DNA from: Klebsiella variicola
GTDB taxonomy: Bacteria > Pseudomonadota > Gammaproteobacteria > Enterobacterales > Enterobacteriaceae
Length of the DNA stretch: 64,000 nucleotides
Direction of reading: 5' to 3'
Assembly (NCBI RefSeq): GCF_000828055.2
Contig: NZ_CP010523.2
Span: 4,402,001 to 4,466,000 of the forward strand
The notes under the pieces were generated by a model. That model searched no databases, was not told the DNA's origin, and saw only the letters and a list, made by a program, of their open reading frames with translations. The stretch's first letter is position 1; every line of letters begins with the position of its first letter. Below are positions 1 through 9,323 of the stretch, in pieces. The position numbers and the translations under genes were made by a program.

Positions 1-690
1 GTGCAGCGGCGCGGTGGTCAACTGCTGGCGAACCTCCGGCGCGAAGTCATCGTGCGGATTGGCCTCCAGCCAGCGGCGCATCGTCAGCCATTTCGCCGCT
101 TCATAACGATCCCAGCCCTCCTGGTCGGCCAGCACCATCTCCACCACGTCATAGCCCAGTTCACCAAAGTGGGCGACCAGCGCCGGCAGCGTCAGGAAGT
201 CATCGGGAGTCTGCGCGCCGCAGGCAACCGCCTCTTCCGCCGTGGCCGGACGTTTACGCCACCATGGCTCGCCGATCAGCAGCATGCCGCCGGGCCGCAG
301 GCTCTGCTTCAGCAGCGCAATCGTGCCGGCCACCCCGCCGCCGATCCACGTGGCCCCCACGCAGGCGGCAATATCGCACGGCTGGCTGGCGACGTATCCG
401 CTGGCATCCTGATGCACAAAGGTTACCCGGTCGCTTACCCCGAGCGCTTCTGCACGGGCGGTCGCCTGCTGGCTGAACAGCAGGCTCATGTCCACGCCGG
501 TGCCGACGATCTGATGATCGCGCGCCCAGCTACAGAGCATCTCGCCGGAGCCGCTGCCAAGGTCAAGAATAGCGGTGCCCGGCGCCATCCGCAGCGCCCG
601 TCCCAGGGTGGCGTACTTTTCCGGGGTAAAAGGGTTATGAATACGGTGTTCGCTTTCACTGATAGTAAAAATGCGAGGGATATCGATCAT
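1..690 (-). CDS. yjhP: Class I SAM-dependent methyltransferase YjhP, 3' end cut by the window edge
   Basis: The reading frame is open from the ATG at 688-690 to the window edge, giving 230 residues. E. coli YjhP is about 248 residues, so roughly the last 18 are outside. Motif I of class I methyltransferases is clear (ILDLGSGSGE, residues 41-50), followed by an acidic SAM-binding strand end (GTGVD) and a CVGATW segment. The substrate is unknown. A good Shine-Dalgarno (AAGGAG) sits 8 bases before the ATG. It lies 57 bases downstream of yjhX on the same strand and is probably cotranscribed. In E. coli the acetyltransferase gene yjhQ lies between the two; it is absent here. Family assignment is firm; function is not known. 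Confidence 0.88.
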   Translation of the reverse strand, partial: MIDIPRIFTISESEHRIHNPFTPEKYATLGRALRMAPGTAILDLGSGSGEMLCSWARDHQIVGTGVDMSLLFSQQATARAEALGVSDRVTFVHQDASGYVASQPCDIAACVGATWIGGGVAGTIALLKQSLRPGGMLLIGEPWWRKRPATAEEAVACGAQTPDDFLTLPALVAHFGELGYDVVEMVLADQEGWDRYEAAKWLTMRRWLEANPHDDFAPEVRQQLTTAPLH

Positions 691-716
691 GGGTGTTTCT
701 CCTTGAGAGCCATACG

Positions 717-744
717 CCCGGGCAGCGACCCTGCCCGGGTCGCT
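717..744 (-). promoter_or_regulatory. Two mutually exclusive hairpins between yjhX and yjhP
   Basis: CCCGGGCA (717-724) pairs perfectly with TGCCCGGG (732-739), and AGCGACCC (724-731) pairs perfectly with GGGTCGCT (737-744). The two 8-bp stems share bases and cannot form together. They begin right after the yjhX stop codon. No U-tract follows on the minus strand, so a simple intrinsic terminator is unlikely. The pairing is seen directly; a regulatory or RNA-processing role is inferred. Confidence 0.5.
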
Positions 745-747
745 GTA

Positions 748-1017
<270 letters not shown>

Positions 1018-1079
1018 TCATTATCATGTGCGAAAACATGCCTACACCCGCAGGTGTGTGCGTAAGGTTTAAGCGCAGC

Positions 1080-1142
1080 GATAATCAGTCCGGCCTGGGC
1101 AGGTCGGGGAACTGATTATCTGATAATGACATTCTCCAGCAT
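1080..1142 (-). promoter_or_regulatory. Candidate yjhX leader: 8-codon uORF ending inside a long inverted repeat
   Basis: GATAATCAGT (1080-1089) and ACTGATTATC (1111-1120) are perfect 10-bp inverted arms. The stem can continue inward through CCGGCCTG/CAGGTCGG with one G-U pair. On the minus strand a short frame at 1142-1116 reads M-L-E-N-V-I-I-R-stop, with GAGG five bases before its ATG, and its TAA falls in the 5' arm of the hairpin. A second small hairpin (ACACC/GGTGT, 1044-1057) lies between it and yjhX. This layout fits translation-dependent leader control. The sequence elements are seen; expression and regulation are inferred. Confidence 0.4.
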
Positions 1143-1340
1143 CGAAGCCTCGGTAAGCATTGAAAGGTATTAACGCGCTGAATACTAACACCCTCAGTTC
1201 ATAAGGGTATGGCGCAGATTAAAAACTGTGACCGGTATTACGATTTCCCCTCAGCCTTCCCCGCATTTTGCGCTTTCCGCCACCCGCTCTGTTCCTCAAG
1301 ATTAACCACCACCTTATCTCCCTCCCGCATTGTTAAATAA

Positions 1341-1356
1341 TTGTTTTCAGATCACA
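1341..1356 (+). promoter_or_regulatory. Candidate CRP site upstream of glaH
   Basis: TTGTT-N6-TCACA has a perfect right half and a poor left half of the CRP consensus (TGTGA-N6-TCACA). It lies in an A+T-rich stretch about 118 bases before the glaH start. E. coli glaH (csiD) is activated by cAMP-CRP with sigma-S, so a site is expected here. The rest of the 1143-1466 interval holds A+T-rich promoter-like DNA and no gene that I can support. Confidence 0.35.
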
Positions 1357-1466
1357 AAATAGAAACAAAAAGGCCATTTCGTACGCATTTTATAAAAATG
1401 TAGATATTTTTAATTTATGGCTACGAAATGAACATCACCCTGACCTTACAGCGAGGAACGATCCTG

Positions 1467-2444
1467 ATGAACGCCCTGACCGCAGTAAAACCGACACCCG
1501 CGCCGTTAGCCCAGCCATATCCGGGCTTTTCCATTGCCCCTTCCGCACAGTCGCCGCGCCTGCTGGAGCTCACCTTTTCCGCCGAAACAACCACGCAGTT
1601 CCTGCAGCAGGTCGCGCAGTGGCCGGTGCAGGCGCTGGAGTACAAATCTTTCTTACGCTTCCAGGTCGGCAAGATCCTCGACGATCTGTGCGGCAATCAG
1701 CTGCAGCCGTTGCTGATCAAAACATTGCTCGATCGTGCGGAAGGCGCGCTGCTGATCAACGGCGAAGGGATCGATAACGTCAGCCAGGCCGAGGAGATGG
1801 TCAAGCTGGCCACCGCCGTCGCCCATCTGATTGGCCGTTCCAACTTCGACGCCATGAGCGGTCAGTATTACGCTCGCTTTGTGGTGAAAAATGTCGATAA
1901 CTCCGACAGCTACCTGCGCCAGCCGCACCGGGTGATGGAGCTGCACAACGACGGCACCTACGTCGAAGAGCAAACCGACTACGTGTTAATGATGAAGATC
2001 GACGAGCAGAACATGCAGGGCGGTAATTCCCTGCTGCTGCATCTCGACGACTGGGAGCATCTCGACGAATTTTTCCGCGACCCGCTGGCTCGCCGCCCAA
2101 TGCGCTGGGCCGCGCCGCCGAGCAAAAACGTCAGCAAGGATGTTTTCCACCCGGTGTTCGACGTCGATTCGCTGGGCCGTCCGGTAATGCGCTATATCGA
2201 CCAGTTCGTCCAGCCGAAAGATTTTGAAGAAGGCACCTGGCTGAGCCGCCTTTCCGACGCGCTGGAAACCAGCAAAAACATCCTTTCAATACCGGTGCCG
2301 GTGGGCAAATTCCTGCTGATTAACAACCTGTTCTGGCTGCACGGCCGCGACCGGTTTACGCCGCACCCGGACCTGCGCCGCGAACTGATGCGCCAGCGCG
2401 GCTACTTTGCGTATTCCACGAAACATTACCAGACTCATCAATAA
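1467..2444 (+). CDS. glaH: Glutarate 2-hydroxylase GlaH (CsiD)
   Basis: Fe(II)/2-oxoglutarate-dependent oxygenase that converts glutarate to L-2-hydroxyglutarate in the lysine-cadaverine-glutarate pathway. With the ATG at 1467 the protein is 325 residues, the same as E. coli CsiD, beginning MNALTAV; an in-frame ATG at 1428 would add 13 residues and is less likely. The iron ligands are visible as H160-x-D162 and H292. A GAGG ribosome site precedes the chosen start. It is first in a tight cluster: lhgD begins 27 bases downstream, then gabD, gabT, gabP and glaR. In E. coli this operon is induced by carbon starvation and stationary phase. Confidence 0.95.
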   Translation: MNALTAVKPTPAPLAQPYPGFSIAPSAQSPRLLELTFSAETTTQFLQQVAQWPVQALEYKSFLRFQVGKILDDLCGNQLQPLLIKTLLDRAEGALLINGEGIDNVSQAEEMVKLATAVAHLIGRSNFDAMSGQYYARFVVKNVDNSDSYLRQPHRVMELHNDGTYVEEQTDYVLMMKIDEQNMQGGNSLLLHLDDWEHLDEFFRDPLARRPMRWAAPPSKNVSKDVFHPVFDVDSLGRPVMRYIDQFVQPKDFEEGTWLSRLSDALETSKNILSIPVPVGKFLLINNLFWLHGRDRFTPHPDLRRELMRQRGYFAYSTKHYQTHQ

Positions 2445-2471
2445 GGGTTCTCAGGCGAAGGAATTGAGCGG

Positions 2472-3740
2472 ATGTATGATTTCGTGATTATCGGCGGCGG
2501 CATCATCGGCATGTCGACCGCCATGCAGTTAATTGAGATTTACCCGGACGCCCGCATTGCGCTGCTGGAAAAAGAGACCGGTCCGGCCTGCCATCAGACT
2601 GGCCACAACAGCGGCGTGATCCACGCCGGGGTGTATTACACCCCCGGCAGCCTCAAGGCGCAGTTTTGCCTCGCCGGCAACCGCGCCACCAAGGCCTTTT
2701 GCGAGCAGAACGGCATCCGCTATGACGTCTGCGGCAAAATGCTGGTCGCCACCTCGCCGCTGGAGATGGAGCGGATGCGCGCCCTGTGGGATCGCACCGC
2801 CGCCAACGGCCTGCAGCGCGAGTGGCTAAGCGCCGGGGAGCTACGCGAGCGCGAACCGAACATTACCGGGCTCGGCGGGATCTTCGTCCCTTCCAGCGGC
2901 ATCGTCAGCTACCGCGACGTGGCGGCGGCAATGGCGAAGATCTTCGAATCAAAAGGCGGAACGATCGTCTACGACGCCGAAGTCAGCGCCCTGAAAGAAC
3001 ATGCCAGCGGCGTGGTGATCCGCACCCGCCAGGGCGCCGAATATGAGGCCTCCACGCTGATCGCCTGTTCGGGCTTGATGGCCGATCGGCTGGTAAAAAT
3101 GCTCGGCGTCGATCCCGGGTTTATCATCTGTCCGTTCCGCGGCGAGTATTTCCAGCTGGCGCCGCAGCACAACCAGATCGTCAACCATCTGATCTATCCG
3201 ATCCCCGATCCGGCGATGCCGTTCCTCGGCGTCCACCTGACCCGCATGATCGACGGCAGCGTCACCGTCGGCCCCAACGCCGTGCTGGCTCTGAAGCGCG
3301 AAGGCTACCGCAAGCGCGATATCTCGCTGGCCGATACCCTGGAGATCCTCACCTCGCCCGGCATCCGCCGGGTACTGCAAAACAACCTGCGCGCCGGACT
3401 GGGCGAAATGAAGAATTCGCTGTGCAGAAGCGGCTATCTGCGGCTGGTGCAGAAATACTGCCCGAGCCTGACGCTGAGCGATTTACGCCCGTGGCACGCC
3501 GGCGTGCGGGCGCAGGCGGTATCGCCGCAGGGCAAACTGATCGACGATTTTCTCTTCGTCACCACCGCGCGTTCGATACATACCTGCAATGCGCCATCGC
3601 CGGCGGCCACCTCCGCTATCCCGATCGGCGCGCACATCGTCAGCAAGGTGCAGACCCTGCTGGAAAGCCAGAGCAATCCCGGACGCACGCTGCGTGCGGC
3701 ACGTAGCGTGGAGACACTACACGCCGCTTTTACCCGTTAA
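2472..3740 (+). CDS. lhgD: L-2-hydroxyglutarate dehydrogenase
   Basis: FAD-dependent, membrane-associated oxidoreductase (also called LhgO or YgaF) that oxidises the L-2-hydroxyglutarate made by GlaH to 2-oxoglutarate and passes electrons to quinone. The 422 residues match the E. coli length. An N-terminal dinucleotide-binding motif (VIIGGGIIGM, residues 5-14) marks a DAO/GlpD-type flavoprotein, and the family segment HNSGVIHAG follows near residue 45. The start follows a GAAGGA site. It sits 27 bases after glaH and 23 before gabD, so it is probably cotranscribed with both. Confidence 0.95.
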   Translation: MYDFVIIGGGIIGMSTAMQLIEIYPDARIALLEKETGPACHQTGHNSGVIHAGVYYTPGSLKAQFCLAGNRATKAFCEQNGIRYDVCGKMLVATSPLEMERMRALWDRTAANGLQREWLSAGELREREPNITGLGGIFVPSSGIVSYRDVAAAMAKIFESKGGTIVYDAEVSALKEHASGVVIRTRQGAEYEASTLIACSGLMADRLVKMLGVDPGFIICPFRGEYFQLAPQHNQIVNHLIYPIPDPAMPFLGVHLTRMIDGSVTVGPNAVLALKREGYRKRDISLADTLEILTSPGIRRVLQNNLRAGLGEMKNSLCRSGYLRLVQKYCPSLTLSDLRPWHAGVRAQAVSPQGKLIDDFLFVTTARSIHTCNAPSPAATSAIPIGAHIVSKVQTLLESQSNPGRTLRAARSVETLHAAFTR

Positions 3741-3763
3741 CCCCCTTAAGACAGGAAGCGATT

Positions 3764-5212
3764 ATGCAACTCAACGATATGACACTGTTTCGCCAGCAGG
3801 CGCTGATCGATGGTCAGTGGCGCGATGCGCCCAACGGCGATGTGATTGCGGTGACCAACCCGGCCAACGGCGAGCAGCTCGGCAATGTGCCGAAAATGGG
3901 CGCCGACGAAACCCGCGAAGCAATTGAAGCCGCCAATCGCGCCCTTCCCGCCTGGCGTGCCCTGACCGCCAAAGAGCGGGCGAATATTCTGCGCCGCTGG
4001 TTCGATCTTATGATGGAGAATCAGGACGATCTCGCCCGCCTGATGACCCTCGAGCAGGGAAAACCGCTGGCGGAAGCCAAAGGCGAAATCAGCTACGCCG
4101 CCTCCTTTATTGAGTGGTTCGCCGAAGAAGGTAAGCGCATTTACGGCGATACCATTCCCGGCCATCAGGCCGACAAACGCCTGCTGGTGATTAAGCAGCC
4201 CATCGGCGTTACCGCCGCCATCACCCCGTGGAACTTCCCGGCGGCGATGATCACCCGCAAAGCGGGCCCGGCGCTGGCCGCCGGCTGCACCATGGTCCTG
4301 AAACCGGCCAGCCAGACGCCGTTTTCAGCGCTAGCGCTGGCCGAACTGGCCAATCGCGCCGGGATCCCCGCCGGGGTGTTCAACGTGGTCACCGGCTCCG
4401 CCGGGGCCGTCGGCGGCGAACTGACCAGCAACCCGCTGGTGCGCAAGCTCTCCTTTACCGGCTCGACCGAGATTGGCCGCCAGCTGATGGAGCAGTGCGC
4501 GAAAGACATCAAAAAAGTCTCCCTGGAGCTGGGCGGCAACGCGCCGTTTATCGTCTTTGATGATGCCGACCTTGATAAAGCCGTCGAAGGGGCGCTGGCG
4601 TCGAAGTTCCGCAACGCCGGGCAGACCTGCGTCTGCGCCAACCGACTGTACGTCCAGGACGGGGTGTATGACCGTTTCGCTGAAAAACTGCAGCAGGCGG
4701 TGGAAAAACTGCGCATCGGCGATGGCCTGCAGGATGGCGTCACCACCGGCCCGCTGATCGACGAGAAAGCCGTCGCCAAAGTTGAAGAACATATTGCCGA
4801 CGCCATCGCCAAAGGCGCGAAAGTCGTCACCGGCGGCAAACCGCACGCCCTGGGCGGCAACTTCTTCCAGCCGACCATCCTGGTCAACGTTCCCGACAGC
4901 GCCAAAGTGGCGAAAGAGGAGACCTTCGGCCCGCTGGCGCCGCTGTTCCGCTTTAAGGATGAAGCCGACGTCATTGCCCAGGCCAACGATACCGAATTCG
5001 GCCTCGCCGCCTATTTCTACGCCCGCGATCTGAGCCGCGTCTTCCGCGTCGGCGAAGCGCTGGAATACGGCATTATCGGGATTAACACCGGCATTATCTC
5101 CACCGAAGTCGCCCCGTTCGGCGGCGTCAAGGCCTCCGGCCTCGGCCGCGAAGGGTCGAAGTACGGCATCGAAGATTACTTAGAAATCAAATATATGTGT
5201 ATTGGCCTTTAA
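3764..5212 (+). CDS. gabD: NADP-dependent succinate-semialdehyde dehydrogenase GabD
   Basis: Aldehyde dehydrogenase of 482 residues that oxidises succinate semialdehyde to succinate, and glutarate semialdehyde to glutarate. The general base Glu is at E255 (LELGG) and the nucleophile at C289 (NAGQTC), with a second cysteine C291 that forms the known redox pair in the E. coli enzyme. The N-terminal cofactor segment includes TPWNFP (154-159). It ends 12 bases before gabT. In the pathway it follows the GabT transamination and supplies GlaH with glutarate. Confidence 0.96.
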   Translation: MQLNDMTLFRQQALIDGQWRDAPNGDVIAVTNPANGEQLGNVPKMGADETREAIEAANRALPAWRALTAKERANILRRWFDLMMENQDDLARLMTLEQGKPLAEAKGEISYAASFIEWFAEEGKRIYGDTIPGHQADKRLLVIKQPIGVTAAITPWNFPAAMITRKAGPALAAGCTMVLKPASQTPFSALALAELANRAGIPAGVFNVVTGSAGAVGGELTSNPLVRKLSFTGSTEIGRQLMEQCAKDIKKVSLELGGNAPFIVFDDADLDKAVEGALASKFRNAGQTCVCANRLYVQDGVYDRFAEKLQQAVEKLRIGDGLQDGVTTGPLIDEKAVAKVEEHIADAIAKGAKVVTGGKPHALGGNFFQPTILVNVPDSAKVAKEETFGPLAPLFRFKDEADVIAQANDTEFGLAAYFYARDLSRVFRVGEALEYGIIGINTGIISTEVAPFGGVKASGLGREGSKYGIEDYLEIKYMCIGL

Positions 5213-5224
5213 CAGGAGCGATGG

Positions 5225-6508
5225 ATGAACAGCAATAAAGCAATGATGGCGCGTCGCAGCGATGCGGTCCCGCGCGGCGTCGGCCAGATCCACCCTATCT
5301 TCGCCGAACGCGCGGAGAACTGCCGGGTGTGGGACGTCGAAGGCCGGGAATATCTCGATTTTGCCGGCGGTATCGCGGTGCTCAATACCGGCCATCTGCA
5401 TCCGCAGGTTGTCGCCGCCGTCGAAGACCAGCTGAAAAAGCTATCTCATACCTGCTTCCAGGTACTGGCCTACGAGCCCTATCTGGCGCTGTGCGAAAAG
5501 ATGAACCAGAAGGTGCCCGGTGATTTCGCCAAGAAAACCCTGCTGGTCACCACCGGGTCGGAAGCGGTGGAGAACGCGGTGAAAATCGCCCGCGCGGCAA
5601 CCGGGCGCAGCGGCGCCATCGCCTTCACCGGCGCTTATCACGGCCGTACCCATTACACCCTGTCGCTGACCGGAAAAGTGAACCCGTACTCCGCCGGTAT
5701 GGGGTTAATGCCGGGCCACGTCTATCGCGCCCTCTACCCGTGCGCGCTGCACGGCGTCAGTGATGACGAGGCGATCGCCAGCATCCATCGCATCTTCAAA
5801 AACGATGCCGCGCCGGAAGATATCGCCGCCATCATTATTGAGCCGGTGCAGGGTGAAGGCGGGTTTTATGCCGCTTCCCCGGCTTTTATGCAGCGCCTGC
5901 GCGCCCTGTGCGACGAACACGGCATTATGCTCATCGCCGATGAGGTCCAGAGCGGCGCGGGCCGTACCGGCACGCTGTTCGCCATGGAGCAGATGGGCGT
6001 GGCGGCAGATATCACCACCTTCGCCAAATCCATCGCCGGCGGTTTCCCGCTGGCGGGCGTCACCGGGCGGGCGGAGGTGATGGATGCCATCGCCCCCGGC
6101 GGACTCGGCGGCACCTACGCTGGCAACCCCATCGCCTGCGCCGCCGCCCTGGCGGTATTACAGATTTTCGAGCAGGAGAACCTGCTGGAAAAAGCCAACC
6201 AGCTCGGCGACACCCTGCGCCAGGGCCTGCTGGCGATTGGAGAAGAGCATCCGGAGATCGGTGACGTTCGCGGCCTGGGGGCGATGATCGCCATTGAGCT
6301 GTTTGAAGAGGGCGACCGCAGCAAGCCTAACGCCAGGCTGACGGCGGATATCGTCGCCCGCGCCCGCGACAAAGGCCTGATCCTGCTCTCCTGCGGGCCG
6401 TACTACAACGTGCTGCGCATCCTGGTGCCGCTGACCATTGAAGAGGCGCAGATCGAGCAGGGTCTCAAGATCATCGCCGACTGCTTTACCAAGGCGAAAC
6501 AGGCATAG
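5225..6508 (+). CDS. gabT: 4-aminobutyrate / 5-aminovalerate aminotransferase GabT
   Basis: Class III PLP-dependent aminotransferase of 427 residues, equal to E. coli GabT (426) within one residue. It moves the amino group of GABA (or 5-aminovalerate) to 2-oxoglutarate. The PLP lysine is K268 in TTFAKSIAGG, the ring-stacking Asp is in ADEVQSG (238-244), and the phosphate site GSE begins at 111. It follows gabD after 12 bases with GGAG before the ATG. Together GabT and GabD turn GABA into succinate, or 5-aminovalerate into glutarate. Confidence 0.96.
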   Translation: MNSNKAMMARRSDAVPRGVGQIHPIFAERAENCRVWDVEGREYLDFAGGIAVLNTGHLHPQVVAAVEDQLKKLSHTCFQVLAYEPYLALCEKMNQKVPGDFAKKTLLVTTGSEAVENAVKIARAATGRSGAIAFTGAYHGRTHYTLSLTGKVNPYSAGMGLMPGHVYRALYPCALHGVSDDEAIASIHRIFKNDAAPEDIAAIIIEPVQGEGGFYAASPAFMQRLRALCDEHGIMLIADEVQSGAGRTGTLFAMEQMGVAADITTFAKSIAGGFPLAGVTGRAEVMDAIAPGGLGGTYAGNPIACAAALAVLQIFEQENLLEKANQLGDTLRQGLLAIGEEHPEIGDVRGLGAMIAIELFEEGDRSKPNARLTADIVARARDKGLILLSCGPYYNVLRILVPLTIEEAQIEQGLKIIADCFTKAKQA

Positions 6509-6582
6509 AACAGAACACATGCGGAAGCGAAGTACGTTCGTAAGGGAATGAAGACGAGACCTGCAAAACAACAATAATACGC

Positions 6583-6610
6583 GTGCCCCGGCGCGGGAAT
6601 GTCGGGGCGC
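6583..6610 (+). other. Hairpin in the gabT-gabP gap
   Basis: GTGCCCCG (6583-6590) pairs with CGGGGCGC (6603-6610), with one G-U pair and a 12-base loop. It lies in the 135-base gap between gabT and gabP, with no U-tract after it. It may set message stability or processing between the enzyme and permease genes; that role is inferred. Confidence 0.4.
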
Positions 6611-6643
6611 TCTCCCAGGTGACACACTTCGAGAGGGTAAATG

Positions 6644-8044
6644 ATGGGGCAACTGTCGCAATCACAGGATTTAGGGGCGGGACTGAAGTCGCGCCACGTC
6701 ACGATGTTATCTATCGCCGGGGTGATCGGCGCGAGTTTATTTGTCGGTTCCAGCGTCGCCATTGCCGAAGCGGGCCCGGCGGTGCTGCTGGCCTATCTGT
6801 TTGCCGGGCTGCTGGTGGTGATGATTATGCGTATGCTGGCCGAAATGGCCGTCGCCACGCCGGATACTGGCTCCTTTTCCACCTACGCCGACAAAGCCAT
6901 CGGCCGCTGGGCGGGGTATACCATCGGCTGGCTGTACTGGTGGTTCTGGGTACTGGTTATTCCGCTGGAAGCCAATATCGCGGCGATTATTCTGCATTCG
7001 TGGGTGCCGGGCGTCCCGGTGTGGTTGTTCTCCCTGGTCATCACTCTCGCCCTCACCGGCAGTAACCTGCTGAGCGTCAAGAACTACGGCGAATTCGAGT
7101 TCTGGCTGGCGCTGTGCAAAGTGATCGCTATTCTGGCGTTTATCGTACTGGGCGCGGTCGCCATTACCGGTTTTTATCCCTATGCCGAGGTCAGCGGCAT
7201 TTCGCGGCTGTGGGACCACGGCGGCTTTATGCCGAACGGCTTCGGCGCGGTGCTGAGCGCGATGCTGATCACCATGTTCTCTTTTATGGGCGCGGAGATC
7301 GTCACCATTGCCGCCGCCGAATCGGACACGCCGGATAAACACATCGTCCGCGCCACCAACTCGGTGATCTGGCGTATCTCTATTTTTTATCTGTGCTCGA
7401 TCTTTATCGTCGTCGCCCTCATCCCATGGAATATGCCGGGGCTGAAGAGCATCGGTTCCTACCGCTCGGTGCTCGAGCTGCTGCATATTCCCTACGCGAA
7501 GCTGATTATGGACGGCGTGATCCTCCTGTCGGTCACCAGCTGTCTGAACTCGGCGCTGTATACCGCCTCGCGGATGCTCTACTCCCTGAGCCGTCGCGGC
7601 GATGCGCCGGCCATCATGGGCCGGACCAACCGCAGCAAAACTCCGTACGTGGCGGTGCTGCTCTCCACCGGCGCGGCGTTCCTCACCGTGGTGGTGAACT
7701 ACTATGCGCCCGCGAAGGTGTTTAAATTCCTCATCGACAGCTCTGGCGCCATCGCCCTGCTGGTCTATCTGGTGATCGCCGTTTCACAACTGCGGATGCG
7801 CAAAATCCTTCAGGCGCAAGGCGGCGAGATCCGTCTGAGAATGTGGCTCTATCCGTACCTGACCTGGCTGGTGATCGCCTTTATCACCTTCGTGCTGGTG
7901 GTGATGCTGTTCCGTCCGGCGCAGCAGCTGGAGGTGATCTCTACCGGCCTGTTAGCATTGGGAATTATTTGTACAGTCCCGATTATGTCGCGCTGGAAAA
8001 AGCTGGTATTGTGGCAAAAACTGCCGCTGCAAAATACGCGTTAA
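6644..8044 (+). CDS. gabP: GABA permease GabP
   Basis: Inner-membrane amino acid/proton symporter of the APC superfamily (AAT family), 466 residues from the ATG at 6644, the E. coli length; an ATG one codon earlier (6641) is also possible. About 12 hydrophobic segments are visible. The family signature after helix 1 (VIGASLFVGSS) and the conserved YGEFEFW segment near helix 5 are present. GAGAGGG precedes the start. It imports GABA for GabT/GabD. glaR starts 45 bases downstream. Confidence 0.95.
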   Translation: MGQLSQSQDLGAGLKSRHVTMLSIAGVIGASLFVGSSVAIAEAGPAVLLAYLFAGLLVVMIMRMLAEMAVATPDTGSFSTYADKAIGRWAGYTIGWLYWWFWVLVIPLEANIAAIILHSWVPGVPVWLFSLVITLALTGSNLLSVKNYGEFEFWLALCKVIAILAFIVLGAVAITGFYPYAEVSGISRLWDHGGFMPNGFGAVLSAMLITMFSFMGAEIVTIAAAESDTPDKHIVRATNSVIWRISIFYLCSIFIVVALIPWNMPGLKSIGSYRSVLELLHIPYAKLIMDGVILLSVTSCLNSALYTASRMLYSLSRRGDAPAIMGRTNRSKTPYVAVLLSTGAAFLTVVVNYYAPAKVFKFLIDSSGAIALLVYLVIAVSQLRMRKILQAQGGEIRLRMWLYPYLTWLVIAFITFVLVVMLFRPAQQLEVISTGLLALGIICTVPIMSRWKKLVLWQKLPLQNTR

Positions 8045-8089
8045 CCCTGTTCCCGGCGCCCGCCGGGAAGAGTATTCAGGAGTAAGAAC

Positions 8090-8782
8090 ATGACCGCCAT
8101 TCCCCAGGCGACGGCCATTGACGGGTACCGTTGGCTGAAAAACGACATCATCCGCGGGGTCTACCAACCCGATGAGAAGCTGCGGATGAGCCTGTTGACG
8201 TCGCGCTATGAGCTCGGTGTCGGGCCGCTGCGGGAGGCGCTCTCGCAGCTGGTGGCGGAAAGGCTGGTGACGGTGGTTAATCAGAAAGGCTATCGGGTGG
8301 CGCCCATGTCGGAGCAGGAGCTTCTCGATATCTTCGACGCGCGCGCCAACATGGAAGCCATGCTGGTGCGCCTCGCCATCGAACGCGGCGGCGACGAGTG
8401 GGAAGCCGAGCTGCTGGCCCGCGCCCATCTGCTCAACAAGCTGGAGTCCTGTGACGCCAGTGAGCGCTTACTCGATGAATGGGACCAGCGCCATCAGGCG
8501 TTTCACACCGCCATCGTCGCCGGCTGCGGCTCCCAGTATCTGCTGCAGATGCGCGAAAGGCTGTTCGATCTGGCGGCGCGCTACCGCTTCATCTGGCTGC
8601 GCACCACCGTGCTGTCGGTGGAGATGCTGGAAGACAAGCATGTCCAGCACCAGACCCTGCTGGACGCCATTCTGGCGCGCGATGCCGAACGAGCCAGCGC
8701 GCTGATGCGCGAGCACTTACTGACCCCTATCCCGATTATTCAACAGGCGATGGCTGGCAAGCTGTCGCCGCAGGCAGGGTGA
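8090..8782 (+). CDS. glaR: GntR-family repressor GlaR (CsiR)
   Basis: GntR-type regulator, 230 residues, about ten longer at the N terminus than E. coli CsiR. A winged helix-turn-helix covers about residues 12-80 (the VGPLREALSQL recognition part is clear), followed by an all-helical FCD ligand domain (about 90-215) with the acidic/histidine residues typical of metal-assisted effector binding. In E. coli it represses the glaH operon and is released by glutarate. It is the last gene of the cluster, so it probably controls its own operon. Confidence 0.93.
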   Translation: MTAIPQATAIDGYRWLKNDIIRGVYQPDEKLRMSLLTSRYELGVGPLREALSQLVAERLVTVVNQKGYRVAPMSEQELLDIFDARANMEAMLVRLAIERGGDEWEAELLARAHLLNKLESCDASERLLDEWDQRHQAFHTAIVAGCGSQYLLQMRERLFDLAARYRFIWLRTTVLSVEMLEDKHVQHQTLLDAILARDAERASALMREHLLTPIPIIQQAMAGKLSPQAG

Positions 8783-8824
8783 GTCAGATGGTGGGGTTGA
8801 AATTACGGGTATGGCGGCACGCTC

Positions 8825-8847
8825 CTCCACGCCGCACGGGCGTGGAG
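8825..8847. other. Convergent hairpin between glaR and crl
   Basis: CTCCACGCC (8825-8833) pairs perfectly with GGCGTGGAG (8839-8847) over a 5-base loop. It sits between the convergent glaR and crl genes. There is no U-tract on either strand, so it is a weak terminator or a 3'-end stabiliser at best. Confidence 0.4.
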
Positions 8848-8867
8848 AAATCGTATCCGTAGATCAA

Positions 8868-9266
8868 TCAGGCCCGCAGGCGAACCGGCTCGCTGAAATC
8901 GTCGGCCGGTTCCAGCTTCAGATTAAAGGTGGTCAGCAGCGCTGCCGCGCGCTCGTGGAACTCGCGTAGCGTTTTTTCCAGTCTGTCGCTCACTTCCGGG
9001 TCGTCAATGTCGACCGCCTGCCATGAACCTTCTTTATTGAACAGGCCAAACTGGTAGCTGTAGGTGAAACGTGACTCTTGTGCTTCCATTTCCATCCACC
9101 AGCCCCAGAATTCACGCTTCTCCGGTGCGGGCTTAACATTGACGCAAACTGCCAGGCAATCGAAAAAGAAACGGTTGTCATGGCACTGCTCTTCGCGAAT
9201 GTAAGGCCCTAGCGCCGTGAATTTCTTGATCAACTTACTTTTCAGGTGTCCACTCGGTAACGTCAT
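8868..9266 (-). CDS. crl: Sigma-S RNA polymerase assembly factor Crl
   Basis: A 132-residue protein matching E. coli Crl along its length: MTLPSGH start, the [17 protein letters not shown] core and the [10 protein letters not shown] segment. Crl binds sigma-S (RpoS) and favours its assembly with RNA polymerase, raising transcription of stationary-phase genes such as curli genes in E. coli. It is a single gene convergent with glaR. The neighbouring gla-gab cluster is sigma-S dependent in E. coli, where crl is located far away from it. Confidence 0.96.
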   Translation of the reverse strand: MTLPSGHLKSKLIKKFTALGPYIREEQCHDNRFFFDCLAVCVNVKPAPEKREFWGWWMEMEAQESRFTYSYQFGLFNKEGSWQAVDIDDPEVSDRLEKTLREFHERAAALLTTFNLKLEPADDFSEPVRLRA

Positions 9267-9323
9267 TGCGATCTCCTTTAGTGATGCAACTGTTTTACCA
9301 AACCAATAGAATTTAGCAATAAA

